Part shown: positions 1 through 8,094 of the stretch, one piece after another
Numbering within the stretch: the stretch's first letter is position 1
How the letters are laid out: each line of letters begins with the position of its first letter
Notes under the pieces: generated by a model
Seen by the model: only the letters and a program-made list of their open reading frames with translations
The model's database searches: none
What the model was told of the DNA's origin: nothing
Translations under genes and position numbers: made by a program
From: Actinoallomurus purpureus
Lineage (GTDB): Bacteria > Actinomycetota > Actinomycetes > Streptosporangiales > Streptosporangiaceae
DNA: 64,000 bases
Direction of reading: 5' to 3'
NCBI RefSeq assembly: GCF_024055795.1
Contig: NZ_JAMXMY010000029.1
Span: 52,535-116,534 of the forward strand

Positions 1-2042
1 GGATCCCGGTAAGGATCCAGTCCGACATCAGGCACCGCCTGGACCGCGTGGACCCGGCGACACGTCACCTGCTGAGCGTCGGCGCGATCATCGGACGGTC
101 GTTCTCCCCCGAGGACGCGGCCGAGGTGCTCGGCACGACACCGGCGGCCCTCCTCCCTCGACTCGATGAGGCGTTCTCCGCCGGGTTCCTCGTCGCCACA
201 CCGGACGAACTCGCGTTCCGGAACGGCCTGGTGTGGCGGGTCGTCACCGACCGCATGCCCGCGCCGATCCGGCGGGCGCTGCACCGTCAGGTCGGGGACC
301 TCCTGATGGAGCGGGGCGGGAGCGCCGTGCCGGCCGCCGCCTCCCACCTCATGCAGGGGGTCCGGGGCGGTGACGCCCGTGCCCTGACCGGCCTCGACCG
401 GGCGGTCACCGAGGTGCTTCCGGCGTCCCCGCGAGCCGCGGCGGCCCTCGCCGCGCATGCGCTCCGGCTCACCGACTCGGCGGAAGCGGCCTGGCCCGCC
501 CGTACTCTGGCGGCGGTGCGCGCCCTGAGCACGGCGGGCCGGCTGAGGGAGGCGCTCGATCTCGTGGACTCGGCGCTCATGACGCCGTTGCCCGGGGACA
601 CTTCCGTACGACTGCGCTGTCTGCGATCCGCGATCCTGCGCCTGACGGGCCGGACGGCCGAGGCCGCGACCGAGGCGACCACCGTCCTCGCCGTGCCGGG
701 CCTGTCCGGCGAACTCCACGACGAGGCCGAACTCGCGCTGCTCAACGCGCAGGCGGGGACGGGCGACGACGCGGGCGCGCGCGAGCGGGCGGAACGGATC
801 ATGTCCGCGGCGGACGGCCACGGTGACGCTCTGCTCACCGGCGCGCTGATCACCCTGGCGCTGGCGGACTGGGACTCGGGACGGTTGACCGACGGGCTGC
901 GGCTCGCCCGCGAAGCCGTACACCACGCGAAGTCGGCGGACGCGCGCGGCCTTCACCCCCGGATGACCCTGGCGATGCTGCTGATCGACGTCCGCCGTCT
1001 GGAAGAGGCTCGGGCGGTGATGGCAAGCACGGGGGAGGAGCCCGAAACGACCGGCCACCTGGCCTGGGCCGCGGCCCCCGCGGTCCTTCGCGCTCGACTG
1101 CATCTGGCCGCGGGCCGGTTCGACGACGCCGCCGCCGAGGCCGAAGCCGGCCTGGCGATCACCAGTGAGCTCGGACCGCACGTGCTGACCTCGACCACGC
1201 TGTCAGTGCTGGCTACGGCGAGGCTGCGGGCGGGCGATCTGAACGCCGCCCAAGGATACGTCGGAGGAGACCGGCCCTCGCTGTGCCACTGCGGATCGCC
1301 GTACGCGGAGGCCCGGCTCCTCCTCGTCAGGGCGCAGATCATGGTGGCACGCGAAGGGGTGGCCGCCGCGGCGGAGACCGTCGGGCGGCTCTGCGACGAC
1401 CTCGCGACGCACCGCTGGGCGCTGATCAGCGAACCCACCGCCGCGCCGTGGCTCGTACGGACGGCGCTCACCCTGGGCGACCGCGCACGCGCCGAGAGAG
1501 TGGCCGCGGCCATGGACCGGCTGGCCGGTGACCATCCCGTCTTCGCGAGCGTCGGCGTCACCGCCGTGCACGCACGCGGCCTGCTCGACCGGGACCGGAG
1601 CGCTCTCGCGCGAGCCGCCGCCGAGCACGCCGACCCATGGGCCCGCGCCTCGGCGGCGGAGGATCTGGGGACGTTGATCGCCGGCGAGGGTCCCGCCCTG
1701 CGGCGGGACGCCGTCGCGGGCCTGGACATGGCGCTCACGGCCTATACGGACCTCGGCGCGGCCCGCGACGCGGCCCGGGTACGCCGCCGGCTGCGGCGGT
1801 TGGGCATCCGGCGCCGTCACTGGAGCCAGGCCGACCGGCCCGTCTCGGGCTGGGCGAGCCTCACCGACACCGAGCGGAGCGTCTCCGAGCTCGTCGCCCA
1901 GGGCCTCACCAACCGCCAGGTGGCCGATCAGCTGTTCATGAGCGTCCATACCGTGGCCTTCCACCTGCGCCACATCTTCCGCAAGCTGGAGGTGGCCTCC
2001 CGCGTCGAGCTAGCCCGGCTCACCATGGAGGCGGCCACCTGA
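1..2042 (+). CDS. LuxR-family transcriptional regulator of the large (LAL) type, 5' end outside the window
   Basis: The frame is open from the first bases of the window, so this is the C-terminal part of a longer gene; the GTG at 48 is probably internal. The visible start (around residues 1-60 from 48, with AAVLGR-like text GAIIGRSFSPEDAAEVLG) resembles the end of the ATPase module of LAL/MalT-type regulators. A long alanine- and leucine-rich helical (TPR-like) middle follows. A LuxR/GerE helix-turn-helix closes the protein, with LTDTERSVSELVAQG and TNRQVADQLFMSVHTVAFH about 60 residues before the end. Such proteins are ATP-binding activators, often of secondary-metabolite or sugar genes. Its target cannot be told from here: the next genes are on the other strand. 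Confidence 0.9.
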   Translation, partial: IPVRIQSDIRHRLDRVDPATRHLLSVGAIIGRSFSPEDAAEVLGTTPAALLPRLDEAFSAGFLVATPDELAFRNGLVWRVVTDRMPAPIRRALHRQVGDLLMERGGSAVPAAASHLMQGVRGGDARALTGLDRAVTEVLPASPRAAAALAAHALRLTDSAEAAWPARTLAAVRALSTAGRLREALDLVDSALMTPLPGDTSVRLRCLRSAILRLTGRTAEAATEATTVLAVPGLSGELHDEAELALLNAQAGTGDDAGARERAERIMSAADGHGDALLTGALITLALADWDSGRLTDGLRLAREAVHHAKSADARGLHPRMTLAMLLIDVRRLEEARAVMASTGEEPETTGHLAWAAAPAVLRARLHLAAGRFDDAAAEAEAGLAITSELGPHVLTSTTLSVLATARLRAGDLNAAQGYVGGDRPSLCHCGSPYAEARLLLVRAQIMVAREGVAAAAETVGRLCDDLATHRWALISEPTAAPWLVRTALTLGDRARAERVAAAMDRLAGDHPVFASVGVTAVHARGLLDRDRSALARAAAEHADPWARASAAEDLGTLIAGEGPALRRDAVAGLDMALTAYTDLGAARDAARVRRRLRRLGIRRRHWSQADRPVSGWASLTDTERSVSELVAQGLTNRQVADQLFMSVHTVAFHLRHIFRKLEVASRVELARLTMEAAT

Positions 2043-2050
2043 TCGGCGAC

Positions 2051-2164
2051 TCAGGGGTTCTCGTACGAGACGACGAGCTCGTCGCCGGCCAGGTTCACCC
2101 GGATGACCGCGCCGTCGAGGATCTCCTCGGACAGCCGTGCGATCTACTCGGGGTCCAGGCTCAC
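2051..2164 (-). pseudogene. possible small gene broken by an in-frame amber codon
   Basis: Read on the minus strand, a GTG at 2162-2164 behind a purine-rich AAGAAAAG stretch opens a frame of 38 codons that ends at 2051 with GDELVVSYENP. A TAG at 2144-2146 interrupts it after six codons, where CAG (Gln) would fit. The rest (LSEEILDGAVIRVNLAGDEL) reads like real protein. It may be a decayed small gene or the tail of a lost one. No family is assigned. Confidence 0.25.
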
Positions 2165-2540
2165 TTCTTTTCTTGGTCACTCTTGGTGATCCCATGATAT
2201 CGTTCTGTCATTAGCAAGCCCCGTGCCCAGGCGACGCGGGGCACCCTCCTCGGTCCGATAGCTGTGCAGGCTGGACCGATAGCGTCCGGAGGGACGTGCC
2301 ACGCGGGTCGGCGGCTCTGCTTGCCGACACCAGGGCACGAAGACGATCGGCACATGCCCAGCATCCAGCCGGGACGACTCCTGAGGACTCCTCAGGATCG
2401 CTAAGCCAATCAGAGACGCTGTTCGCCCTTCGGGAACGCCGTCACATCCTCAGTCTTGGTAGATATCACGCCCGCTTGGTAGACATCACGCCCGGCCCTG
2501 CGCCCCGATGGTGGAGCGCCGCCGCGTCAGGGCAGGCGGG
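2165..2540. other. intergenic region with a tandem repeat and no convincing gene
   Basis: About 375 bp between the LuxR gene and the 3' end of the minus-strand beta-helix gene. Base composition is less GC-rich than the neighbouring genes around 2165-2220 and 2400-2480. Apart from the 20-bp tandem repeat at 2455-2494, nothing is recognisable. Confidence 0.5.
2455..2494. repeat. two tandem 20-bp direct repeats, one mismatch
   Basis: CTTGGTAGATATCACGCCCG at 2455-2474 is followed at once by CTTGGTAGACATCACGCCCG at 2475-2494. The units differ at one base (T/C). They lie about 45 bp past the stop of the minus-strand beta-helix gene. They could be a paired binding site or a slippage product. Confidence 0.85.
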
Positions 2541-4184
2541 TCAGGAGCGCTCGCCGGGGCACCCGTCGATCCCGTGGTTGTGGTGCCAGCAACCCCCGGA
2601 GGGTTCGGTCTCGAAACGGGTCGCGGCGACGGCGTTGCCCGTCAGATCGTTGTCGTGGACCCAGGCGGCGCCGCAGGTGCCGCGCTCGGCGATGACGAAT
2701 CCGTGGGTTTGGGTCTTGCGAGGCTGGCCGTCCCACACCCGGTTGTCGCGGATCGTGGGGCTGTGGACGCCGGCGGCCAGCGTGATGCCGGCTCTGACCG
2801 TGGGGGCGTCGGGCAGTCTGTACGTGGCGCCGGGACTCGGGGTGCCTTCGGGCCACGCGGTGGTGGCACCGGGGCGGACGGGGGCGAGGGCGAGCTCCGT
2901 CGGGCCGTTGCCCATGACGATGGCCTGCTGCGCGCCCGCGGTGACCCACTTGCCGATGTGCCCCTGCGGTCGCCAGTCGGCCGCCGTGTCGATCAACGAC
3001 TCCGAGGTGTAGAAGACCGTCGCGCCCTCCCCTCCGGTCGCGGGTTCGCACTGCCGGCCGTTGCCGCGGAGCCGGTTCCCGGCGATGTCGGGGTCTGTGA
3101 GCGCGGAGTCGATGAAGATCCCGTCCAGGCCGTTGTCCCAGAACTCGTTGGCATCGATGATCATGTTCCCGGCCGACTCCTGGGGGCCGCCGGCCAGGTT
3201 GTGCTGCCAGTATCCATAACGGCCGTTCCTGCTGATGCGGTTATCCGTCAGGGTGTACGGCCCCGGGGTGTTGCCGATCGCGACACCGTCCCAGACGTTG
3301 TCCTCGATGACGCATCCGGTCACGATCCCGCCCCGTCCGGCGACCGCGGACGTGCCCAGCGCCGAGACGTCGTAGCCGGCCTGGTGGTTCCCGATCAACG
3401 TGCATCCGGTGACGACCAGCCCGTCGGCGCCCCAGTCGGACACGCCGAACCGGTTGCCCTCCGAATGACAGCCGATCACGCGGATGCCGCGGGTGGGGGT
3501 CCAGCGCCGGTCCTGGAGTTCGAAGAAGATGCCGTTGGTACCGTTGCGCACGGTCGTGCACGAGGAGACGGTGCACCGCTCGACGGAGCCCCAGCCGCCG
3601 GTGCCGATGCCGATGCCCGCGCCGCCGAGCCACTCGCCGTGTTCGAGCCGCCCGCAGTGCACGACCAGGAGGTTCTCGACGAAGGTGTCCTGCAGGAAGT
3701 CGCAGCCGAAGCCGGTCGCGGGCGTGTCGTGGATGTACAGATCACGGAACCGGCCCCGGAGGACGTACTGCAGGCCGAGCCCCTTGGCCAGCACCTTGTA
3801 CTCGGACAGGATCATCCCCGAGCCGTCGATCTCGAAGTGCGCGAAGGTGCAGTCCGCGATGTGGTTTCCGCGGCCGGCGCCGTGCTCGATGGCCGTGAAG
3901 TAGGCCAGCGGAGTCGCCGCGGCCGGGTTGCCGGGGTTGGCCAGGGCGAACCGCGTGGCGGCCGGCCCGTCACCGATCAGGGAGATCCCGCTCCGCCAGA
4001 CGGTGCCCTGGTCGCGGATCGAGTACACCCCCGATGGGCAGTAGATCGTGCGCGGCCGGCCATCGACCGCATAGGCGGACCCGAGTTCGTCGACGAGGGC
4101 CTGCAGGGCGGGCTGGTCGTTGACCTTTCCGTCTCCGACCAGCCCGTGATCGAGCGCGTTGTGGACGAAACGGGCCGCCGGCAT
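2541..4184 (-). CDS. right-handed parallel beta-helix repeat protein (pectate-lyase superfamily fold)
   Basis: 547 residues from the ATG at 4184, which overlaps the TGA of the pyruvyl transferase gene as TGATG, so the two are translationally coupled. The N-terminus (NDQPALQALVDELG, then TIYCPSGVYSI) is the usual opening of phage-tail-like and pectate-lyase-like beta-helix proteins. Many short turns of the type GNHIADCTFAHF, NGTNGIFFEL, VTGCTLIGNHQAGYDV and DGIFIDSALTDPDIAGN follow. No signal peptide is visible. The fold is typical of polysaccharide lyases, epimerases and glycan-binding spikes. Coupling to a pyruvyl transferase suggests a role in making or modifying a cell-surface glycan. The exact activity is not predictable, as no catalytic triad is recognised. 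Confidence 0.8.
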   Translation of the reverse strand: MPAARFVHNALDHGLVGDGKVNDQPALQALVDELGSAYAVDGRPRTIYCPSGVYSIRDQGTVWRSGISLIGDGPAATRFALANPGNPAAATPLAYFTAIEHGAGRGNHIADCTFAHFEIDGSGMILSEYKVLAKGLGLQYVLRGRFRDLYIHDTPATGFGCDFLQDTFVENLLVVHCGRLEHGEWLGGAGIGIGTGGWGSVERCTVSSCTTVRNGTNGIFFELQDRRWTPTRGIRVIGCHSEGNRFGVSDWGADGLVVTGCTLIGNHQAGYDVSALGTSAVAGRGGIVTGCVIEDNVWDGVAIGNTPGPYTLTDNRISRNGRYGYWQHNLAGGPQESAGNMIIDANEFWDNGLDGIFIDSALTDPDIAGNRLRGNGRQCEPATGGEGATVFYTSESLIDTAADWRPQGHIGKWVTAGAQQAIVMGNGPTELALAPVRPGATTAWPEGTPSPGATYRLPDAPTVRAGITLAAGVHSPTIRDNRVWDGQPRKTQTHGFVIAERGTCGAAWVHDNDLTGNAVAATRFETEPSGGCWHHNHGIDGCPGERS

Positions 4185-5326
4185 CAGGCCACCGGGTCCA
4201 GGCGGTCGATGAGCGCACGGCACCGCTCCTGGTTTTCTCGGGCGCGCTCCCGCAGGACCTGGAATCGCTGCCGCAGACGGTAGGTCCAGGCCTTCCGCTC
4301 GTCCCAGAGCCGATCGAGCTCCGCCAGCAGCGGTCCGGCCTGCCCTTTGGCGATACCGGTCAGCACCGGCGCGCCCACCGTCTGCGCGAAGTCGAACACC
4401 TTTCCGGCGTACGGCAGGGGCAGCACGGGCACCCCGGCGCCGGCGGCGAATATCAGGAAGTGCAGCCGCATGCCGACCGCGAAGTCCAGGTGCCGCATCA
4501 GCCCGGCGATCTGGGCGGGGGTGTAGGTCCGGTTGAGGACCCGAGCGTTCTCCGGCGCGCTCATCGCCGACAGCACCGCGTGGGCATGGGCGATGTCGCA
4601 CCGTTCCATCGGAACGAACACGGCCTGGGCGTTGTACCGGCACGTCATGAAGTCCGCGACCTCCGCCAGCAGACCGTGATAGCTGTTCTCGTCGAGGTTG
4701 TCGGCCGCTTGCCCCGGTTCGCGCACCGAGATCCCGACGAGCCGGACGTGGCTGTCGATCCCCTCCCGGATCAGCATCTCCTCGGTGAACTCCTCCGGCT
4801 CCAGCAGCACCGCCGCGTCGGCGGTCGCCGAGATCTGCCGGTTCACGCCCATTCCCTCGAGGACGAGGATGGACTCCTGGTCCCTGACGGTCAGGTCGGT
4901 CATCTGGTCGATGGTCTCCCGTACGACGTCGATCTCCTCATGACCGGTCAGCGGCCCGGCCCCGATCGCGTAGCCGAAGGTGGGGATCCCCAGCTGGTGG
5001 GCCAGCCGTACCGGCCGCATGACCGAGCCGGCCTGACCGTCGTGCAGGATCCCGCCTCCGCCGAGAAGGAGCAGGTCCAGCCCGGTCTCCGCCTCGACGA
5101 GCTGCCCCTGGGAGACCCCGGTGTAGGCCACCGCCGGGACGCCGAAACGCTCACGTGTGTGTTGGGGCTGCCGGCTGAAGACGATCCTTTCCGCCGTCGG
5201 CCGTATCTGCCGCAGGCTGTCCAGGACGCAGGCGAGGATCGCCTCATCGCCGAGATTGAGCCCCCCGTAGGACCCGAGCACCCCGATCCGGAGTTCGTGC
5301 CGGTGATCCGACATCTGATCCGACAT
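4184..5326 (-). CDS. polysaccharide pyruvyl transferase family protein (CsaB-like)
   Basis: 380 residues. The ATG at 5326 follows a strong GGGGAGGTGG Shine-Dalgarno; a second ATG five codons later is also possible. The N-terminal GSYGGLNLGDEAIL, the central LLLLGGGGILHDGQ and the C-terminal FAVGMRLHFLIFAAGAG with VPVLPLPYAGKV are hallmarks of the pyruvyl transferase family (GT-B-like fold). The family moves pyruvate from phosphoenolpyruvate onto sugars as a ketal, as CsaB does on secondary cell-wall polymers. A lysine- and arginine-rich helical tail (residues about 340-380) may form a coiled coil. It is the first gene of a two-gene operon with the beta-helix protein. Confidence 0.88.
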   Translation of the reverse strand: MSDQMSDHRHELRIGVLGSYGGLNLGDEAILACVLDSLRQIRPTAERIVFSRQPQHTRERFGVPAVAYTGVSQGQLVEAETGLDLLLLGGGGILHDGQAGSVMRPVRLAHQLGIPTFGYAIGAGPLTGHEEIDVVRETIDQMTDLTVRDQESILVLEGMGVNRQISATADAAVLLEPEEFTEEMLIREGIDSHVRLVGISVREPGQAADNLDENSYHGLLAEVADFMTCRYNAQAVFVPMERCDIAHAHAVLSAMSAPENARVLNRTYTPAQIAGLMRHLDFAVGMRLHFLIFAAGAGVPVLPLPYAGKVFDFAQTVGAPVLTGIAKGQAGPLLAELDRLWDERKAWTYRLRQRFQVLRERARENQERCRALIDRLDPVA

Positions 5327-5601
5327 TCAGTCCACCTCCCCTCGGTTCCGGTGAGTCGGACGAGGAACACGCGGTGCGCCGGGCAGGACGGCCGCCGACC
5401 GGGGCCCACCGGCACCAGAAGGCCGTTCAAGCCGATGCGCGGGCCGCGCCGACCTGCACACACTCATGGTGACCGCACCGGGGGACCGCCACATCCTCAC
5501 ATCATGTAGTCACTCGCCGTATCCGCAGGTGACGGCCGGCCCGGCGGGGGATGGGGGCGTGGAAAGACCGGGTGGCCGTTACATTCGTACGAGTCCCCGC
5601 A

Positions 5602-6261
5602 TCAGCGCCCACCGATCGACCCACCGGGCGTGCGCGGGCCGAGCAGGGCGATCGAGGCCTGGACCGCGATGTCGGTGACCTCGCTCATCCGTCCGCCGTC
5701 CTCGACGGTGGTCGCCGTCAGCTCGCGCAGCCCGCCGAGCAGCATGATGGCGAGCTGCCGCGACAGCGGTCCGATACCGGCGGCACGCCACTCGTCGGTG
5801 TCGCAGAACGTCTGGATCGTGTCGACGAAGGCCTCCAGCACGTCGCGCTGCAGCCGGCGCGCCGCGTCGCCGAGCGAGGGCACGTCGCGGATCCAGCTCA
5901 GCATGATGGCCGGCTCGGATTCCGCGCAGGCGATCCACGCCTCGATGGCCTGTCGCACCTGGGTGTTCCAGGGGGCGCGCTGGTCGACGGCGTCGGAGAT
6001 CCGGCGGATCATCTCGGTGTTGGCGTCGGTCAGGAGCGCGACGAAACAGGCTTCCTTGTCGGCGAAATGCTCGTAGAACGTGCGCCGGGACGTGCGCGCG
6101 CGGCGGACGATGTCGGCGATCGTGGTGGTGCGGTAGCCCTTCTCGACGATCGACGCGGCGAGGCCGTCGAGGAGCCGTCGGCGGAATCCACCCGCGCCAT
6201 CGTCCGTGGGCGCCGTCCTGTCGGGATGGCGCCGGTGCCGCACGGTCGTCACCGTGGTCAC
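5602..6261 (-). CDS. TetR-family transcriptional regulator
   Basis: 219 residues from the GTG at 6261, which opens VTTVTTVRHRRHPDRT; longer frames reach 6363 but would run through the operator region. The helix-turn-helix lies at about residues 30-70 (TTTIADIVRRARTSRRTFYEHFADKEACF). A helical ligand-binding domain follows. The gene is divergent from the P450-ferredoxin operon, and two GGTAC-N6-GTACC palindromes sit between the two starts. It is therefore very likely the repressor of the P450 operon and of itself. The inducing ligand is unknown. Confidence 0.92.
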   Translation of the reverse strand: MTTVTTVRHRRHPDRTAPTDDGAGGFRRRLLDGLAASIVEKGYRTTTIADIVRRARTSRRTFYEHFADKEACFVALLTDANTEMIRRISDAVDQRAPWNTQVRQAIEAWIACAESEPAIMLSWIRDVPSLGDAARRLQRDVLEAFVDTIQTFCDTDEWRAAGIGPLSRQLAIMLLGGLRELTATTVEDGGRMSEVTDIAVQASIALLGPRTPGGSIGGR

Positions 6262-6298
6262 GTTATACCTCTCGTCCCGGGGAGCCCTTGAACCGAAT

Positions 6299-6337
6299 GG
6301 TACATCGGCGTACCGTGCGGTGGTACGGCCGTGTACC
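6299..6337. promoter_or_regulatory. double palindromic operator between the TetR and P450 genes
   Basis: GGTACATCGGCGTACC (6299-6314) and GGTACGGCCGTGTACC (6322-6337) are both GGTAC-N6-GTACC. Their centres are 23 bp apart, about two helical turns, and the 39-bp unit is itself nearly symmetric. The right copy ends 24 bp before the preferred P450 start; the left one begins 37 bp before the TetR start. Confidence 0.85.
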
Positions 6338-6361
6338 ACACGCCGGGAAGGGATGACCTCC

Positions 6362-7741
6362 ATGACGGCTGTGACGCTCCCTGCAGGCCCGCCGACGCCG
6401 CGCTTCGTGCAGGGCGCCTACGCGTTGACCGCTCCGTCGCACGGGATCCGCCGGTTGCGGGTCCGCTATGGGGACGCCTTCACCATCAACGTTCCGGTCT
6501 TCGGCCGCGCGCTGGTCATCAGCGATCCGGCGGAGGTCAAGCAGCTGTTCACGGCAGGTCCCGAGGCCGTGGAGAACCTGGACCCGAATCTCGGGCGGGT
6601 GCTCGGCCCCGGCTCGCTGTTCGCGCTCACCGGGGATGAGCACCGTAAGCAGCGCAAGCTGCTGGTCCCGCCGTTCCATGGCCGCCGCCTCGCGGCGTAC
6701 GAGAAGATCGTCGAGGACGAGACGGTGCGCGAGCTGGCGTCGTGGCCGCAGGGCCGGGTGTTCGCGACGCTGCCGTCGATGATGCGCATCACGATCAATG
6801 TCATCCTGCGGGCGGTGTTCGGCGCGGAAGGCGCCGAATTCGCCCGGCTGCGTGCGCTGCTGCCGCCGTTGGTCACCCTCGGCTCCCGGCTGGCCGTGCT
6901 GCCGGTCCCCGAGCTCCCCTTCGGGCGGTTGAGCCCGTGGAACCGGTTCCGGGCGATGCGCCGCGAGTACGACGCGATCGTCGAACGGCTGATCGCCAGG
7001 GCGACGGGGGAGGGCCTCGACGAGCGTGACGACGTCCTCGCGCTGCTGCTGCAGAGTCGCTATGAGGACGGCTCGCGGATGAGCCACGGTCAGATCGCCG
7101 ACCAGTTGCTCACCCTGCTGGCCGCAGGGCACGAGACGACGGCGACGACGCTCGCCTGGGCGGTCGAGCGGCTGCGCCGTCACCCCGCCGTCCTGCGGGA
7201 GCTCGTCACAGAGGTGGATGCGGAGGGAGGCGCCGGGGGAGGCGCGTTCCGCGACGCGACGATCCTCGAGGTGCAGCGCACCCGCCCGGTCATCGACCTG
7301 GTGGGCCGCGTGGTGAGGACGGACGGCTACCGCCTCGGACGATGGACGCTGCCAGAGGGGTACACGGTGATCGTGAGCGTCGTTCTGCTCCACGACGACG
7401 AGTCGCTCTTCCCGAACGCCCGGGAGTTCGACCCGTCCCGTTTCCTGCAGGCCAGGCCGGACCTGTACCAGTGGATCCCGTTCGGCGGTGGCACCCGGCG
7501 CTGCATCGGCGCGGCGTTCGCGACCTTGGAGATGAACGTCGTCCTGCGTACCCTGCTGCGTGACCTCACCCTGATGCCGACGACCGAACGCGACGAGCGA
7601 TGGCATTCGCGCGGAATCACCAACGCCCCGGCGAAGGGAGGCCGGGCGATCGTCCGCCGCCGGTCCGTGACCCGCGAGGTCGTCCACTCCGCCCGGCCGC
7701 CGGCGGACCGACGGCACACCTCAGACGGGAGAGACCGGTGA
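6362..7741 (+). CDS. cytochrome P450 (bacterial class I type)
   Basis: 459 residues from the ATG at 6362, about 10 bp after GGGAAGG; an ATG nine bases earlier is too close to it. The I-helix reads LLAAGHETTATTLAW (acid-alcohol ET pair), the ExxR motif is EVQR, and the haem loop is PFGGGTRRCIGAAFA with the proximal cysteine. The C-helix region GDEHRKQRKLLVPPFHGRR resembles the CYP135/CYP138-like mycobacterial group. The downstream ferredoxin overlaps it by GTGA, so electrons probably come from that [3Fe-4S]-type protein. Regulation is by the adjacent TetR through the palindromes upstream. The substrate is not known; lipid or terpenoid hydroxylation is a guess from the related group. Confidence 0.95.
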   Translation: MTAVTLPAGPPTPRFVQGAYALTAPSHGIRRLRVRYGDAFTINVPVFGRALVISDPAEVKQLFTAGPEAVENLDPNLGRVLGPGSLFALTGDEHRKQRKLLVPPFHGRRLAAYEKIVEDETVRELASWPQGRVFATLPSMMRITINVILRAVFGAEGAEFARLRALLPPLVTLGSRLAVLPVPELPFGRLSPWNRFRAMRREYDAIVERLIARATGEGLDERDDVLALLLQSRYEDGSRMSHGQIADQLLTLLAAGHETTATTLAWAVERLRRHPAVLRELVTEVDAEGGAGGGAFRDATILEVQRTRPVIDLVGRVVRTDGYRLGRWTLPEGYTVIVSVVLLHDDESLFPNAREFDPSRFLQARPDLYQWIPFGGGTRRCIGAAFATLEMNVVLRTLLRDLTLMPTTERDERWHSRGITNAPAKGGRAIVRRRSVTREVVHSARPPADRRHTSDGRDR

Positions 7742-8094
7742 GAGTACGGATCGAATCCGAGCGTTGCCACGGGCGCGGCCGCTGTTACGACCTGGCCCCC
7801 GACCTGTTCGTCGAGGACGACGAGGGCTTCGGGAAGGTCCTCGGCGACGGCACCGTGCCGCCGGACGAGGAGCAGCACGCACGCCGCGCGGTGTCCAACT
7901 GCCCCGAGCGCGCGATCGACCTTCTCGGAGATGCATCCACCGCTGCGTGGGCTCGCACCTGGCGCGCATGGAGCTTCGGGTCGCCCTGGAGGTCTGGCTC
8001 GAACGGATCCCGGTGTTCACCTAGTCCTCCGGAGGATGCCCCGGCCTTCAGGCCGGGGAGGAATCCGGACTCCGTCAGGAGCGGCCCGGCGTAG
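7738..8094 (+). CDS. [3Fe-4S]-type ferredoxin with a chimeric, read-through C-terminus
   Basis: The GTG at 7738 overlaps the P450 stop (GTGA). Residues 1-64 are a complete P450-partner ferredoxin: CHGRGRC (C-x5-C) near residue 9, then NCPERAIDLL with the last cluster cysteine near 57. A normal gene would stop about here. Instead the frame runs on, out of frame, through the remains of a second P450 and about 75 bp into the IS element, to a stop at 8094. The added roughly 50 residues have no recognisable fold. The cluster-binding part should still work. The missing stop marks a deletion that joined the ferredoxin to the P450 tail. Confidence 0.85.
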   Translation: MRVRIESERCHGRGRCYDLAPDLFVEDDEGFGKVLGDGTVPPDEEQHARRAVSNCPERAIDLLGDASTAAWARTWRAWSFGSPWRSGSNGSRCSPSPPEDAPAFRPGRNPDSVRSGPA

